Below are positions 1 to 7,984 of a stretch of DNA of 64,000 bases, in pieces. The stretch is from an uncultured Roseobacter sp. (GTDB lineage: Bacteria; Pseudomonadota; Alphaproteobacteria; Rhodobacterales; Rhodobacteraceae). The position numbers and the translations under genes are program-made. The stretch covers positions 369,252 to 433,251 of the forward strand of contig NZ_CANLQB010000005.1 of assembly GCF_947493125.1 (NCBI RefSeq), given 5' to 3'. Below the pieces are notes generated by a model. That model was not told the DNA's origin, made no database searches, and was given only the letters and a program-made list of their open reading frames with translations. Within the stretch, counting starts at the first letter, position 1, and each line of letters begins with the position of its first letter.

Positions 1-330
1 CGTTTCGGCCAGCGCCATACTGATGTCCGCCAGCCGCTCCGGGCCGTCGATCCTGGTCCAGGGCACCAGCACCGCCTGATCCGCCGGGCCGCTCCACTCA
101 TAGACCAGCAGAGCCACGGGCGCGCTTGGCGTCGAGAGCAGCAGCCGCGTCACCTCCGGGGCGTTCAAGGCCGTGATCAGCCCGTCGATCTGCAACCGGT
201 ATTCCCGCAGATCGACCGACCCGGAGACATCGAGCCCCAACGCCAATGCCTGACGGCAGCCCGCCACGGCCTCGCCGGCGCCCCCGCACAGCAGCGCGCC
301 CAGAAGGCATAGGGCGCGCAGCGGTGTCAT
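1..330 (-). CDS. DUF1194 (VWA-like) secreted protein, 3' part cut by window edge
   Basis: An open frame runs from an ATG at 330 leftwards out of the window; 110 codons are visible. It begins with a signal peptide (about residues 1-23, hydrophobic core LCLLGALLCGGAG), then LALGLDVSGSVD, a MIDAS-like DxSxS motif of von Willebrand factor A folds, and VALLVYEWSG. Sequence and motif order match the complete upstream gene, so the two are tandem paralogues. Its ATG overlaps the upstream TGA (ATGA), which implies translational coupling. DUF1194 proteins are predicted periplasmic proteins of unknown function. The C-terminus lies outside the window. Confidence 0.8.
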   Translation of the reverse strand, partial: MTPLRALCLLGALLCGGAGEAVAGCRQALALGLDVSGSVDLREYRLQIDGLITALNAPEVTRLLLSTPSAPVALLVYEWSGPADQAVLVPWTRIDGPERLADISMALAET

Positions 331-1037
331 CCCTTCGGCTCGGTGTCAGCCGGCGCGGGCAGGGCGCCGATCACCGGCAGCGCAAGCTCGCGTTCCAGCT
401 TGCGGCGCATGGCGCGCTCGTAATCCTCGAACCCCTGCGCCACCTCCAGAAAGGCGCCCGGCCCGTGCAGCACCTGCGCCTGATAAAATGCGATGAGCCC
501 CGTCTCCGCCTCGTAATCCGCCCCGTTCACCACCAGCCCGTTGACCGTGACCCCGTCAAACGGAAACTCCTCATAGGCCAGCATCGGGCCGAAGCCTTCG
601 TTGTTCTGCCCATCCCCGGCCATGTCCAACGTCTGATAGAGACAGCCCGGCGCCCGTTGCAGCAGCCGCGATCCGTATCCGAGCGCATAGCCCATCGCCG
701 TGGGAAAGTCGTTGTGGCTGCGAATGCTGCGCGCCAGCCTCTCGGCGACCAACAGCAAGCGCTCCCGGCTGTCGATCAGCGTCCAATCCAGCAACAGCTC
801 CTGATTGTACCGCCCCGACCACTCATAAACCGCCAGCGCCACCGGATCGTCTCCGGCAAAGAAGGCCGCCTCCACCTCCGGCGCCGTCAGCGCCGCGACC
901 AGCCCGCCCCGCTGCAACGCATCCTCTGCCGCATCGACCGAGCTCGACACATCAAGCGCCAGCACCAGCGCCAGACGGCACTCCGCCAGCGCCGGACCCG
1001 CCAGCATCGCGCCCGCGCAAAGGGCCGCGCGGATCAC
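327..1037 (-). CDS. DUF1194 domain protein, VWA-like, secreted
   Basis: This is a 236-residue protein. I use the GTG at 1037, which overlaps the TGA of the glyoxalase gene (GTGA); the frame is open further upstream, but that part lies inside the glyoxalase gene and looks non-coding. The N-terminus is a signal peptide (hydrophobic segment ending PALAEC). LALVLALDVSSSVD follows, with the DxSxS metal-binding motif of VWA domains, then VALAVYEWSGRYNQELL and a TLDMAGDGQNNEG segment typical of DUF1194. The function is unknown; a periplasmic metal-ion-dependent adhesion or scaffold role is inference. It forms a tightly overlapping operon with gloA upstream and a second DUF1194 gene downstream. Confidence 0.85.
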   Translation of the reverse strand: MIRAALCAGAMLAGPALAECRLALVLALDVSSSVDAAEDALQRGGLVAALTAPEVEAAFFAGDDPVALAVYEWSGRYNQELLLDWTLIDSRERLLLVAERLARSIRSHNDFPTAMGYALGYGSRLLQRAPGCLYQTLDMAGDGQNNEGFGPMLAYEEFPFDGVTVNGLVVNGADYEAETGLIAFYQAQVLHGPGAFLEVAQGFEDYERAMRRKLERELALPVIGALPAPADTEPKG

Positions 1038-1462
1038 CAGTGCCCTGTGTTGTCCATGCTCGCCCAGGGCTCCGCCGGGGCCAGGCTGTCGCCCTCCTGC
1101 AGCAGCTCGATCGAGATGTTGTCGGGCGAGCGCACGAAGGCCATATGCCCATCCCGCGGCGGCCGGTTGATCGTCACGCCATTGTCCATCAGATGCTGGC
1201 ACACCTCGTAGATGTTGCCCACGCGATACGCCAGATGCCCGAAATGCCGGCTGTCGCTCGGCAGCCCCTCATCCCCGTCCCAGTTGTACGTCAGCTCCAC
1301 CGGACATTCCTCCTGCCCCGGAGGCGCCATGAAGACCAGCGTGAAGCGCCCGCCCTCGCTGTCCATCCGCCGCGTCTCCTTCAGCCCCAACAGCTCATAA
1401 AACGCAATCGACTTTTCCAGATCCTTCACCCGGACCATCGTGTGCAGATACGTCAGGCTCAT
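1034..1462 (-). CDS. gloA: lactoylglutathione lyase (glyoxalase I)
   Basis: The 142-residue VOC-fold enzyme converts the methylglyoxal-glutathione hemithioacetal to S-lactoylglutathione in the cytoplasm. Two beta-alpha-beta-beta-beta modules are visible. The metal ligands expected for the family are in place: H7 (YLHTMVRV), E56 (VELTYN), H76 (FGHLAYRV) and E119 (SIELLQ). Length and spacing match the Ni/Co-type bacterial GloA. It is the first gene of an operon on the minus strand with two DUF1194 genes; its TGA overlaps the next start by four bases. Confidence 0.93.
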   Translation of the reverse strand: MSLTYLHTMVRVKDLEKSIAFYELLGLKETRRMDSEGGRFTLVFMAPPGQEECPVELTYNWDGDEGLPSDSRHFGHLAYRVGNIYEVCQHLMDNGVTINRPPRDGHMAFVRSPDNISIELLQEGDSLAPAEPWASMDNTGHW

Positions 1463-1644
1463 GCCGCCCCTCCATCATTCCATTGATTTGACGCAACACT
1501 AGCACGCCCGCCCCGGGATGCCAGTCACATCGCGCTGATCTCTCCGCGCGAAACCCATCTCCAAAATACACCATATAGCTGTTCCGCGACGCCCCGTGCC
1601 CAGATATAGTCATACGCGACTCATGCCCTCGAAAGGATGCCCCC

Positions 1645-2559
1645 ATGCCGCTCACCGCCGAGCACCAAGCCGAAATCGACGCCCAACGCCAAGAGACCGC
1701 ACCCACCCTGCGCGCCACCGCCCCCGGCATGGAACAGCACCTCTACACCGCCCAGCCCGTGCTGGACCACGGCTTTGTCCGCGTCATCGACTACATGGGC
1801 GACGACGCCGCCATCTGCCAGGCCGCCCGCGTCTCCTACGGCCGCGGTACCAAATCCGTGCAGAACGACGAGGGGCTCATCCGCTACCTCATGCGCCACT
1901 GGCACTCCACGCCCTTCGAGATGTGCGAGATCAAGCTGCACGTGAAACTGCCCGTCTTCGTCGCCCGCCAGTGGATCCGCCACCGCACCGCCAATGTGAA
2001 CGAATACTCCGCCCGCTACTCGATCCTCGACCGCGAGTTCTATATCCCCGCGCCCGATGATCTCGCCGCCCAATCGGTCGTCAACAACCAAGGCCGGGGC
2101 GACGCGCTCACCGGCGAAGAGGCCCAACGCGTCCTCCTCTACCTGCAACAGGACGCCATGCGCTGCTATGACCACTACGAGGAGATGATCTCACAGGACG
2201 GCCAACAGGGTCTCGCGCGCGAACTTGCCCGCATGAACCTGCCCGCCAATGTCTACACTCAATGGTACTGGAAGGTGGACCTGCACAACCTCTTCCACTT
2301 CCTGCGCCTGCGCGCTGACGCCCACGCGCAATACGAAATCCGCGTCTACGCCGAGGCCATCTGCGCCATGGTCAAAGACTGGGTCCCCGCCGCCTACGGT
2401 GCCTTCGAGGACTACCGCCTGGGCGGAGCGACCCTCTCAGGCCGCGCGCTCGAGTGCATCAAGAAGATGCTCGCCGGAGAGGAAGTGACGCAGGAGACCT
2501 CCGGCATGAGCAAGGGCGAGTGGCGGGAGTTTCAGGGGGTTTTGAACGACCCGGCGTAA
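1645..2559 (+). CDS. thyX: FAD-dependent thymidylate synthase ThyX
   Basis: This 304-residue protein makes dTMP from dUMP with methylene-tetrahydrofolate and NADPH, using FAD. The ThyX signature RHRx7S is present (RHR, then TANVNEY, then S), preceded by [11 protein letters not shown]. The nucleotide-binding segments [11 protein letters not shown] and the C-terminal [18 protein letters not shown] match the family. The protein is longer than minimal ThyX proteins because of an N-terminal extension usual in alphaproteobacteria. A strong hairpin follows the gene. Confidence 0.96.
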   Translation: MPLTAEHQAEIDAQRQETAPTLRATAPGMEQHLYTAQPVLDHGFVRVIDYMGDDAAICQAARVSYGRGTKSVQNDEGLIRYLMRHWHSTPFEMCEIKLHVKLPVFVARQWIRHRTANVNEYSARYSILDREFYIPAPDDLAAQSVVNNQGRGDALTGEEAQRVLLYLQQDAMRCYDHYEEMISQDGQQGLARELARMNLPANVYTQWYWKVDLHNLFHFLRLRADAHAQYEIRVYAEAICAMVKDWVPAAYGAFEDYRLGGATLSGRALECIKKMLAGEEVTQETSGMSKGEWREFQGVLNDPA

Positions 2560-2566
2560 GCCGGGA

Positions 2567-2591
2567 TGAAACGCTCCGGGGGAGCGTTTCA
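2567..2591 (+). terminator. hairpin after thyX, probable terminator
   Basis: A perfect 11-bp inverted repeat, TGAAACGCTCC / GGAGCGTTTCA, with a GGG loop begins seven bases after the thyX stop. It is followed by an A-rich, not T-rich, stretch, so it is not a classical intrinsic terminator. It may be a terminator or an mRNA 3'-end stabiliser. Confidence 0.6.
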
Positions 2592-2634
2592 AATGAAAAA
2601 CGGGCGCGCCGGGAGCCGTGGCTCATTTGGAGAC

Positions 2635-3285
2635 ATGATGAAACTTAACGGGTATGAAGTCTTTTCGCGACAAACGACAGCGTCTTGGCGAATACTGGTC
2701 ACATTGTCTTCAACGCTGATCGCGATCAAGTACTTTGACTACAATACTGAAGCTTGGCCAGTCCTGAATAGAGACGTAAAAACGGATGATTTTTCAACAA
2801 TATCTTCTTTAGTAGTTCTGTTCTTACTCGTCTCGTATCTTGTGAATTGGTATGGTGACTACGTTGGCTTCACCAAGTGGTTTAAGATCAATTCAGTAGC
2901 GAAAAATTCGCTGGACGACATTGGAAAGGCGAAAAACCACGAAGCGCCAATCGAAGGTGTCTTGAGACGATTGGACGCGCTATCGCGAAGCAATGAGGTC
3001 GCGGCTGACAGAGTTCTGGATATTGAAGCAATATCGCTTGAAGACCTTAAGGCAGTCCAAGGTGATAGAAACGTGGCCAAAGATCTTGAGACGCTTAGAT
3101 CGACGGTCGCAAGCAACAGCCAAACGCTAGGGCTTCTCGCCTCAAGTTGTTCTGACTTAGAAGGTTTGCTCTCGGACTTAGAAGTAAACTTTTCTGCGAT
3201 TTCGCTGTTATCAAAGCTCCTGCTCTACGGCTGGTACTTGCTTGTTCCTGTCGTTTTTGCATTGTCCGCCTTATTGATAAGTTAG
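2635..3285 (+). CDS. hypothetical membrane protein with central coiled coil (AT-rich orphan)
   Basis: About 216 residues, of no family I recognise. Three hydrophobic segments are visible: residues 17-34 (WRILVTLSSTLIAIKYF), about 56-74 (ISSLVVLFLLVSYLVNWY) and the C-terminal 20. Between them lies a polar, helix-prone region rich in Leu, Asp, Glu and Ser that could form a coiled coil. The frame is open from 2566, but that start lies inside the thyX hairpin. GGAG at 2629-2632 supports the ATG pair at 2635/2638. Base composition is clearly more AT-rich than in the neighbours, which suggests recent transfer. It stands alone between thyX and a repeat array. Confidence 0.6.
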   Translation: MMKLNGYEVFSRQTTASWRILVTLSSTLIAIKYFDYNTEAWPVLNRDVKTDDFSTISSLVVLFLLVSYLVNWYGDYVGFTKWFKINSVAKNSLDDIGKAKNHEAPIEGVLRRLDALSRSNEVAADRVLDIEAISLEDLKAVQGDRNVAKDLETLRSTVASNSQTLGLLASSCSDLEGLLSDLEVNFSAISLLSKLLLYGWYLLVPVVFALSALLIS

Positions 3286-3340
3286 TGAGAGCTTTCACTA
3301 TGCCCAATCTGCGATTGGACAGCGCCCGAACCGCCCACAC

Positions 3341-3760
3341 GGGGCGGGCGCTTCGCTTGTTTCCCGCCCCTCGGTTCGGGCGCCGCGTCGCACAAACCAC
3401 TTCACCACTTTCAAAGCGCCTCTCTCCCGGGGCTCCGCCCGTTGTCGCCTCAATTGATCCCCCGGATCAATTGCCGGGCTGCGCCCGGACCGGCGCCAAC
3501 CCCACCACGGGGCGGGCGCTTCGCTTGTATCCCGCCCCTCGGTTCGGGCGCGGCACTCCGCACACACTGCATCGCCTATTTCAAAAGCGCCAGTCCCGGG
3601 GCTCCGCCCGTTGCCACCTCACTTGACCCCCCGGATCAATTGCCGGGCTTTGCCCGGACCGGTGGCAACCCCACCATGGGACGAGCGCTGCGCCTATTTC
3701 CGCCCCTCGGTTCGGGTATGGCCCTTTGTGCTCAGGGTATCGCCTCCGCCCAAGACGTAT
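3341..3760. repeat. tandem array of 168-bp units in a 690-bp non-coding gap
   Basis: Units start at 3341, 3509 and 3677 (the third is degenerate and partial), exactly 168 bp apart. Each full unit opens with an 8-bp inverted repeat GGGGCGGG ... CCCGCCCC and contains CTCGGTTCGGG, GGGGCTCCGCCC and CCGGATCAATTGCCGGG. Unit 1 also has the palindrome CAATTGATCC-CCC-GGATCAATTG; unit 2 has decayed there. The open frames across it look like by-products of GC-rich repeats and I do not call a gene. The rest of the 3286-3976 gap holds nothing else I can identify. Confidence 0.85.
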
Positions 3761-3976
3761 GGCTTGAAACATCGCGTCCGTGGACCGGGCGTCAGCGCTA
3801 CAGGCCGCTTTTTGACCAGTCAAAGGCAGGCCGGGCTGGCGCCCCGCCTACGCTTTTCTATCTGTGCCTTCGGCACGGCCAGTGGGACCCGCAGCGCCCC
3901 CAAGGCAACCTTAGCGGAATGTTAAGCGTCCTTTGCTAGCAACCGATTGATTTTCCGACGTTCTGGACCCTGACAC

Positions 3977-4258
3977 ATGCAGCACTGGCGCAAAAATCGC
4001 GCGCCGACACGGTATTCGGCCAATCTTCTGGTGGGGGGCGCCTCTCACCGGATCACGGTCGTGAACGTGCACGAAGATGGGGCCGGCATCGAAGGGGGGC
4101 CGCCGCTGGCCGTGGGGGCCGCTGTCACCCTGCAAGTGATGCATCACCGGGTCGCCTCGAAAATCGCCTGGGCCCGGGGCGGGGCGGCCGGTCTTAGGTT
4201 CCAGACGCCCATCGCCGCGCAACTGCTCAGCACCCTACGCCGTCTCGTGCGCCGCTGA
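3977..4258 (+). CDS. PilZ domain protein
   Basis: A small 93-residue protein that resembles a stand-alone PilZ domain. An arginine-rich N-terminus (RKNRAPTRYSANLL) stands where the c-di-GMP-binding RxxxR motif lies, followed by the beta-strand segment ITVVNVHEDGAGIEGG, which corresponds to the (D/N)xSxxG motif in degenerate form. The C-terminus (GAAGLRFQTPI) fits the last strand. Because the second motif lacks the canonical D-x-S-x-x-G, c-di-GMP binding is uncertain. It probably acts in the cytoplasm; the partner is unknown. The next gene, a DksA-like protein, lies 68 bp downstream in the same direction. Confidence 0.7.
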   Translation: MQHWRKNRAPTRYSANLLVGGASHRITVVNVHEDGAGIEGGPPLAVGAAVTLQVMHHRVASKIAWARGGAAGLRFQTPIAAQLLSTLRRLVRR

Positions 4259-4326
4259 TCCCGGTTCATCGAATTCGCTGCCGGAAAAGGTCTTGTCGCG
4301 GCGACCGGCTGGTCTAGCCTGACCAC

Positions 4327-4653
4327 ATGACCGATCCGCGCATCGCTCTTCTCAACCGACTTGCGGCCCTCGACGTCGAGGATGCCGCCGGGCGCGATGG
4401 CCAGAAGACCGTCACGCTCGACCAACAGGCTGTCGGGCGGCTCTCGCGCATGGATGCGCTCCAGAACCAGGCCATGGCGCAGGCGCAGGGCCGGCGGCGC
4501 CAGGCGGAGCGTCAGCGCATCCGCGCAGCCCTCCAGCGGCTCGACGAAGGAGACTACGGCCATTGCACCGACTGCGGCGAGGAGATCGCCTCCGCGCGCC
4601 TCACCTCTGACCCCGCCACCCCGCGCTGTCTCGACTGCACGCGCGGCGGATGA
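4327..4653 (+). CDS. TraR/DksA-type C4 zinc-finger protein
   Basis: This 108-residue protein has an N-terminal helical region (likely coiled coil, residues 35-80, QAQGRRRQAERQRIRAALQ) and a C-terminal zinc finger, CTDCGEE...CLDCTRGG (CxxC-x17-CxxC). DksA/TraR proteins bind in the RNA polymerase secondary channel and modulate initiation. It is shorter than DksA proper and lacks the DxxDxA tip motif in an obvious form, so it is a paralogue rather than the main stringent-response DksA. It precedes the first iteron array. Confidence 0.85.
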   Translation: MTDPRIALLNRLAALDVEDAAGRDGQKTVTLDQQAVGRLSRMDALQNQAMAQAQGRRRQAERQRIRAALQRLDEGDYGHCTDCGEEIASARLTSDPATPRCLDCTRGG

Positions 4654-4718
4654 TGCGTTAACCCATTGCACACGAACGGGCGGTTTCACCCCCAAAATCC
4701 GTCTGAAACCGATCCGCG

Positions 4719-4759
4719 CACCGACGCAATACCGACGTAATACCGACGCGATACCGACG
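4719..4759 (+). promoter_or_regulatory. 11-bp iteron array (four TACCGACG copies) before the P450 gene
   Basis: Four copies of (T/C)ACCGACG start at 4719, 4730, 4741 and 4752, a strict 11-bp period, so all would lie on one face of the helix. The array ends 118 bp before the P450 start. A TTAACCCAT element lies at 4658-4666. A near-identical array lies before rlmJ at 33823-33875 in the other orientation. It is probably a multi-site operator; the factor is unknown. Confidence 0.6.
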
Positions 4760-4877
4760 TTGGATATCTCTTGTTTTCATGGCCCAACCCTCCCCTTTCG
4801 GGAATAGCCTCCGAAGGTGTTGCGCGCGCGATCCGTCAACACATTGACAAGGTGGCCCCACGGGCCAGACTGCGCCC

Positions 4878-6056
4878 ATGCTCAACCTCGCGGCCCCGCC
4901 GACCGATTTCGTCGAAAATCCGTTTCCGTATTACGACGCCCTGCTGCGCGACGCGCCCGTTTGCGCCCAGCCCGACGGCTCGTACCTGCTCTCCCGGCAC
5001 GCCGATCTGAGTATGATCTACCGTGACGTAAGTCTCTATAAATCAGACAAAAAAGCGGTTTTCGCGCCGAAGTTCGGTGCAGGCTCGCCGCTGTTCGAAC
5101 ATCATACGACCTCGCTGGTGTTCAACGACCCGCCGCTGCACACCCGCGTCCGGGGTATCATGACCTCCGCCCTGACCCCAAAGGCGCTGAAACGCATGGA
5201 GCCCGGGCTTGTTGCGACGGTCGACGCGCTTCTTCTGGATATGTCGCAATCCCTTGATCTGATTGAAGATTTTGCCGCGTCCATTCCGATTCAGGTGATC
5301 GGCAACCTGCTCGATATCCCGATGGACGAGCGCGGGCCACTGCGCGACTGGTCGCTCGCCATCCTCGGGGCATTGGAGCCTGCGCTGACCAATGCGCAGC
5401 TCGCCCGCGGGCATCAGGCGGTCACAGAATTTAGAGTGTATTTACAGGACCTTATCGCCCGCCGCCGCGCCGCGCCGGGAGATGTGGAGACCGATGTGCT
5501 GACCCGGCTGATCCAGGGCGATGACAGTGGCCAACTTTCCGAAATCGAGCTGATCCAGAACTGCATCTTCATTCTGAACGCGGGCCATGAAACCACGACC
5601 AACCTCATCGGCAACGGCCTCGCGCTCTTGCACGACCATCCGCACGAACGCGAGAAATTGCTGTCCGATCCGTCTCTTATCGACCGTGCTGTGGAAGAGA
5701 TCCTGCGCTCTCGTTCTCCCAACCAGTTTGGAAATCGCGAAACGACCGCAGACGTCGAAATTGGTGGCCAGCCCATTCCCGCCGGCACCAATCTGCACCT
5801 CTGCATCGGCGCGGCGAACCGCGATCCCGAGATGTTCGAGCAGCCGCAAGCCTTTGATATCAAGCGGCATCCCAACCGTCACCTTGCCTTTGCGGGCGGT
5901 CCCCATGTCTGCGTCGGCCTCACCCTTGCCCGCATGGAAGGTCGCATCGCGATCGCACGGTTTCTGCAGCACGCTCCGACGTATCAGATCACCCAGAGGA
6001 TCCCGGGAGGCCGCATTCGGTTTCGCGGATATTCAAAGTTGCAGGCCCGCCTGTAG
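4878..6056 (+). CDS. cytochrome P450
   Basis: A 392-residue soluble bacterial P450. The oxygen-activation motif of helix I is AGHETTTN at about residues 234-241, the ExxR motif is EEILR, and the heme-ligand loop is FAGGPHVCVGLTLARME with the axial thiolate at C345. There is no membrane anchor, so it should need a separate ferredoxin and reductase; no ferredoxin reductase gene is nearby, although an Isc-type ferredoxin lies near 55 kb. The substrate cannot be inferred. The loop has FAGGPH where the textbook form is FGxGxH, which is common in actinobacterial-type CYPs. The 11-bp iteron array lies upstream. Confidence 0.93.
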   Translation: MLNLAAPPTDFVENPFPYYDALLRDAPVCAQPDGSYLLSRHADLSMIYRDVSLYKSDKKAVFAPKFGAGSPLFEHHTTSLVFNDPPLHTRVRGIMTSALTPKALKRMEPGLVATVDALLLDMSQSLDLIEDFAASIPIQVIGNLLDIPMDERGPLRDWSLAILGALEPALTNAQLARGHQAVTEFRVYLQDLIARRRAAPGDVETDVLTRLIQGDDSGQLSEIELIQNCIFILNAGHETTTNLIGNGLALLHDHPHEREKLLSDPSLIDRAVEEILRSRSPNQFGNRETTADVEIGGQPIPAGTNLHLCIGAANRDPEMFEQPQAFDIKRHPNRHLAFAGGPHVCVGLTLARMEGRIAIARFLQHAPTYQITQRIPGGRIRFRGYSKLQARL

Positions 6057-6362
6057 ACCAGTCAGGCCCGCCACCACATGCCAGTCCACCTAAGGCGGCC
6101 AAACCATCGCAGGCGCCTGATGTAAGCCGGGATCTGTTGCTGGCGTCCCTGCAGACGATGCAGTCTCGCAGAATTGGACCAGGCAAGCGCCAGACTGCCT
6201 GACGGAGCATGTACGCGTCGAGACGACGGGGCGAGCAGGGGCGCACCGTCCAAGCATGCGCTGACCGACGCGCGGGGAACTAAGCCATGGTTATCGATTG
6301 CCCCGTCCGATGCGTCTTAAGTCGCCAGCGCCCTCAATCGACTTCAGTGCTCGTGATCGCGC
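6057..6362. other. gap of about 300 bp without a recognisable gene
   Basis: I see no convincing coding frame, tRNA or repeat. A GTAAGCCGGGATCTGTT segment at 6122-6138 resembles the complement of an RNase P RNA 3' end, but no other RNase P feature is present. Confidence 0.5.
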
Positions 6363-6602
6363 TTAGTCGATCACAGTGCGCAGGCCGGCAACAATATCGG
6401 GGTGGTCCGCTTCCCACGTCTTGAAAGCAAGATAGCCGCTTTGGGCTGCGGTATGATCCCGAGCGCGCGGAGCCTCAAAGTAGACTTTCACGCTCTCGTA
6501 ATGTGCCATACAGCGCATCACCTCCGCATGGCTGAGCGCACGGTCGCGAGCCGCCGCATCGCACGCGTAATAAAGCGTCAAAATCGACAAGAACTCAGCC
6601 AT
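6363..6602 (-). CDS. small hypothetical protein (79 aa)
   Basis: MAEFLSILTLYYACDAAARDRALSH begins a 79-residue, mostly helical, acidic soluble protein with SVKVYFEAP in the middle. Composition and third-position GC fit a real gene, and no other frame is better here. I do not recognise the family. It lies downstream of the cold-shock gene on the same strand, 115 bp away, and may be co-transcribed with it. Confidence 0.6.
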   Translation of the reverse strand: MAEFLSILTLYYACDAAARDRALSHAEVMRCMAHYESVKVYFEAPRARDHTAAQSGYLAFKTWEADHPDIVAGLRTVID

Positions 6603-6717
6603 ACGACCTCACTTTCACACCAAAGGTACATCGGCTGAGCGAATAAGGCGTAAACGCTGCGTTTTATGCGGCCAACCTGCTGGTCGCCCGCTTGGTCTCA
6701 CTGCTTGATCGTTGCGA

Positions 6718-6924
6718 TTAGAGCAGTTTCAGGTCGCTGGCCATCTGACGCCCATCGCGTCCTTCGGCCAATTCAAAGCTCACTTTCTGATCATCGGCCA
6801 ACCCGGTCAATCCAGATCGTTCGACCGCCGAGATGTGCACGAACACATCCGATCCGCCCCCTTCCGGAGCGATAAAGCCATAGCCTTTTGTGGTGTTGAA
6901 CCACTTCACGGTGCCATTTGGCAT
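6718..6924 (-). CDS. cold-shock domain protein (CspA family)
   Basis: A 68-residue single-domain OB-fold protein. RNP1 is KGYGFIAP and RNP2 is VFVHISAV, both typical of nucleic-acid-binding Csp proteins that melt RNA secondary structure. The frame is open much further upstream (to 7272) but only the last 68 residues are Csp-like. The ATG at 6924 is preceded by AAGGAGG and AAGGA. The roughly 185-bp space to the divergent ArsC-like gene is AT-rich and probably carries the promoters and a 5' leader. Confidence 0.93.
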   Translation of the reverse strand: MPNGTVKWFNTTKGYGFIAPEGGGSDVFVHISAVERSGLTGLADDQKVSFELAEGRDGRQMASDLKLL

Positions 6925-7109
6925 TCCTTCCGTGCCTCCTTTTGTCTTACCGGACCGCCCGAGCGCGTTCGAGGCGGCTTCTGCGTGCAGGAGCAGGGCC
7001 AAAAACCCTTTCTTCTGCCCTTTAAGAGATTGCCCTTCCTCTGTAAAAATCAAGCGAAACGGGAAGAAACCTGCTGATTTCAGCCCGAAATTTTCAGATT
7101 TGTGAGTAA

Positions 7110-7430
7110 ATGATGCGACTATACGGATTGAAGAACTGCGACACCTGCCGCAAGGCGTTGAAGGCACTGCCTGAGGCGGATTTCGTAGATGTGCGCGCCG
7201 ATGGCGTGCCCGATGACGTGCTGAAAGAGGCTCTGGAGCGGTTCGGCACAGCGCTAGTGAACACGCGATCAACGACGTGGCGTGGGCTTGACGCGGCAGA
7301 CCGCGACAAACCGCCGCTGGCCCAGCTCAAGGCGCACCCCAGCCTGATGAAACGGCCCCTGATCGTCGAGGGGACCGAGATGTATCTTGGTTGGACGAAG
7401 GCCACGCAGGAGGCGCTTGGCGTCCCCTGA
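7110..7430 (+). CDS. ArsC/Spx/YffB-family thioredoxin-fold protein
   Basis: A 106-residue protein with LYGLKNCDTCRKALKAL, where C10 and C13 form a CxxC-like pair at the start of a thioredoxin fold. RPLIVEG and LGWTKATQEAL match the YffB subgroup of ArsC-like proteins. Those proteins resemble arsenate reductase and Spx, but arsenate reduction has not been shown for most, so I do not name it arsC. Start at 7110 or 7113 (two ATGs). It is convergent with the bufferin operon, ending 6 bp from the DoxX stop. Confidence 0.85.
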   Translation: MMRLYGLKNCDTCRKALKALPEADFVDVRADGVPDDVLKEALERFGTALVNTRSTTWRGLDAADRDKPPLAQLKAHPSLMKRPLIVEGTEMYLGWTKATQEALGVP

Positions 7431-7435
7431 CCTGC

Positions 7436-7984
7436 TCAGTCAGCCGATGTGCGTCGGCGCAGTGCTGCGTCGAGTGAGAGCGGCCCCGCGCCCTTGATCA
7501 CAAGCACCAGCAGCACGAACACCCAGAACGCGCGCTGATCGAGGATCGCGCTGTCGGGAAAGCGGTCGAACCAGGCGCCGAAGGTCTCCGTGTGCTCCAG
7601 CCCGCCATGACCGAACAGGTCGGTCAGCGACTGCACCACCACGAACCCGATCATCCCCAGGGCCGACAGGCGGGTGAGCAGTCCGAGAACGATCAGCGCA
7701 GGCAGGATGAATTCCGCCCAGGTGCCCCCGACCACGACGGCCCAGTGGAAGGCTGTCAGCTGCGTGACATCATAGGTGACGGCCTCCATCGCCTTGGGGA
7801 AAATCTGAGCGTAGGCGCCGACCGACGGGCTGAAGAGGCCGGCCACCCCCTCGCCCAGCTTGGTGAGCCCTGACACCCAGAAATACATCAGCAGCGTGGC
7901 TGCAAAGACGAAGCGCGCCAGCGTGGCAAGCAGCCAGTCCGCCTGTGAGAGGCGGTCCGTGAGCGAAGCGTAGAGAGAGAGCAT
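7436..7984 (-). CDS. DoxX-family membrane protein of the bufferin operon
   Basis: A 182-residue protein with about four membrane segments (FVFAATLLMYFWVSG; WAVVVGGTWAEFILPALIVLGLL; LGMIGFVVVQSL; AFWVFVLLVLVI) and the DoxX pattern SGLTKL. It is the last gene of the operon; its ATG directly follows the TAA of the DUF2063 gene. DoxX proteins often accompany DUF692/DUF2063/DUF2282 genes, in the position called bufD. A role in membrane redox chemistry or in export of the modified peptide is inference. Confidence 0.88.
   Translation of the reverse strand: MLSLYASLTDRLSQADWLLATLARFVFAATLLMYFWVSGLTKLGEGVAGLFSPSVGAYAQIFPKAMEAVTYDVTQLTAFHWAVVVGGTWAEFILPALIVLGLLTRLSALGMIGFVVVQSLTDLFGHGGLEHTETFGAWFDRFPDSAILDQRAFWVFVLLVLVIKGAGPLSLDAALRRRTSAD

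Noticed and set aside
3285..3939. Open frames of 80-165 codons across the 168-bp repeats
   Set aside because: They occur in several frames and both strands, repeat with the DNA unit, and have no ribosome site or family-like composition. They are by-products of GC-rich repeats.
6120..6520. Possible RNase P RNA on the minus strand, from the GTAAGCCGGGATCTGTT segment
   Set aside because: Only the 3'-end-like segment is present. The conserved 5' core (GAGGAAAGTCCGGGC-like) and the P4 partner are absent, and a plausible coding frame occupies 6363-6602.
7110..7430. Arsenate reductase arsC of an ars operon
   Set aside because: The protein fits the YffB branch and no arsB, acr3 or adjacent arsR gene is present, so I do not use the name.
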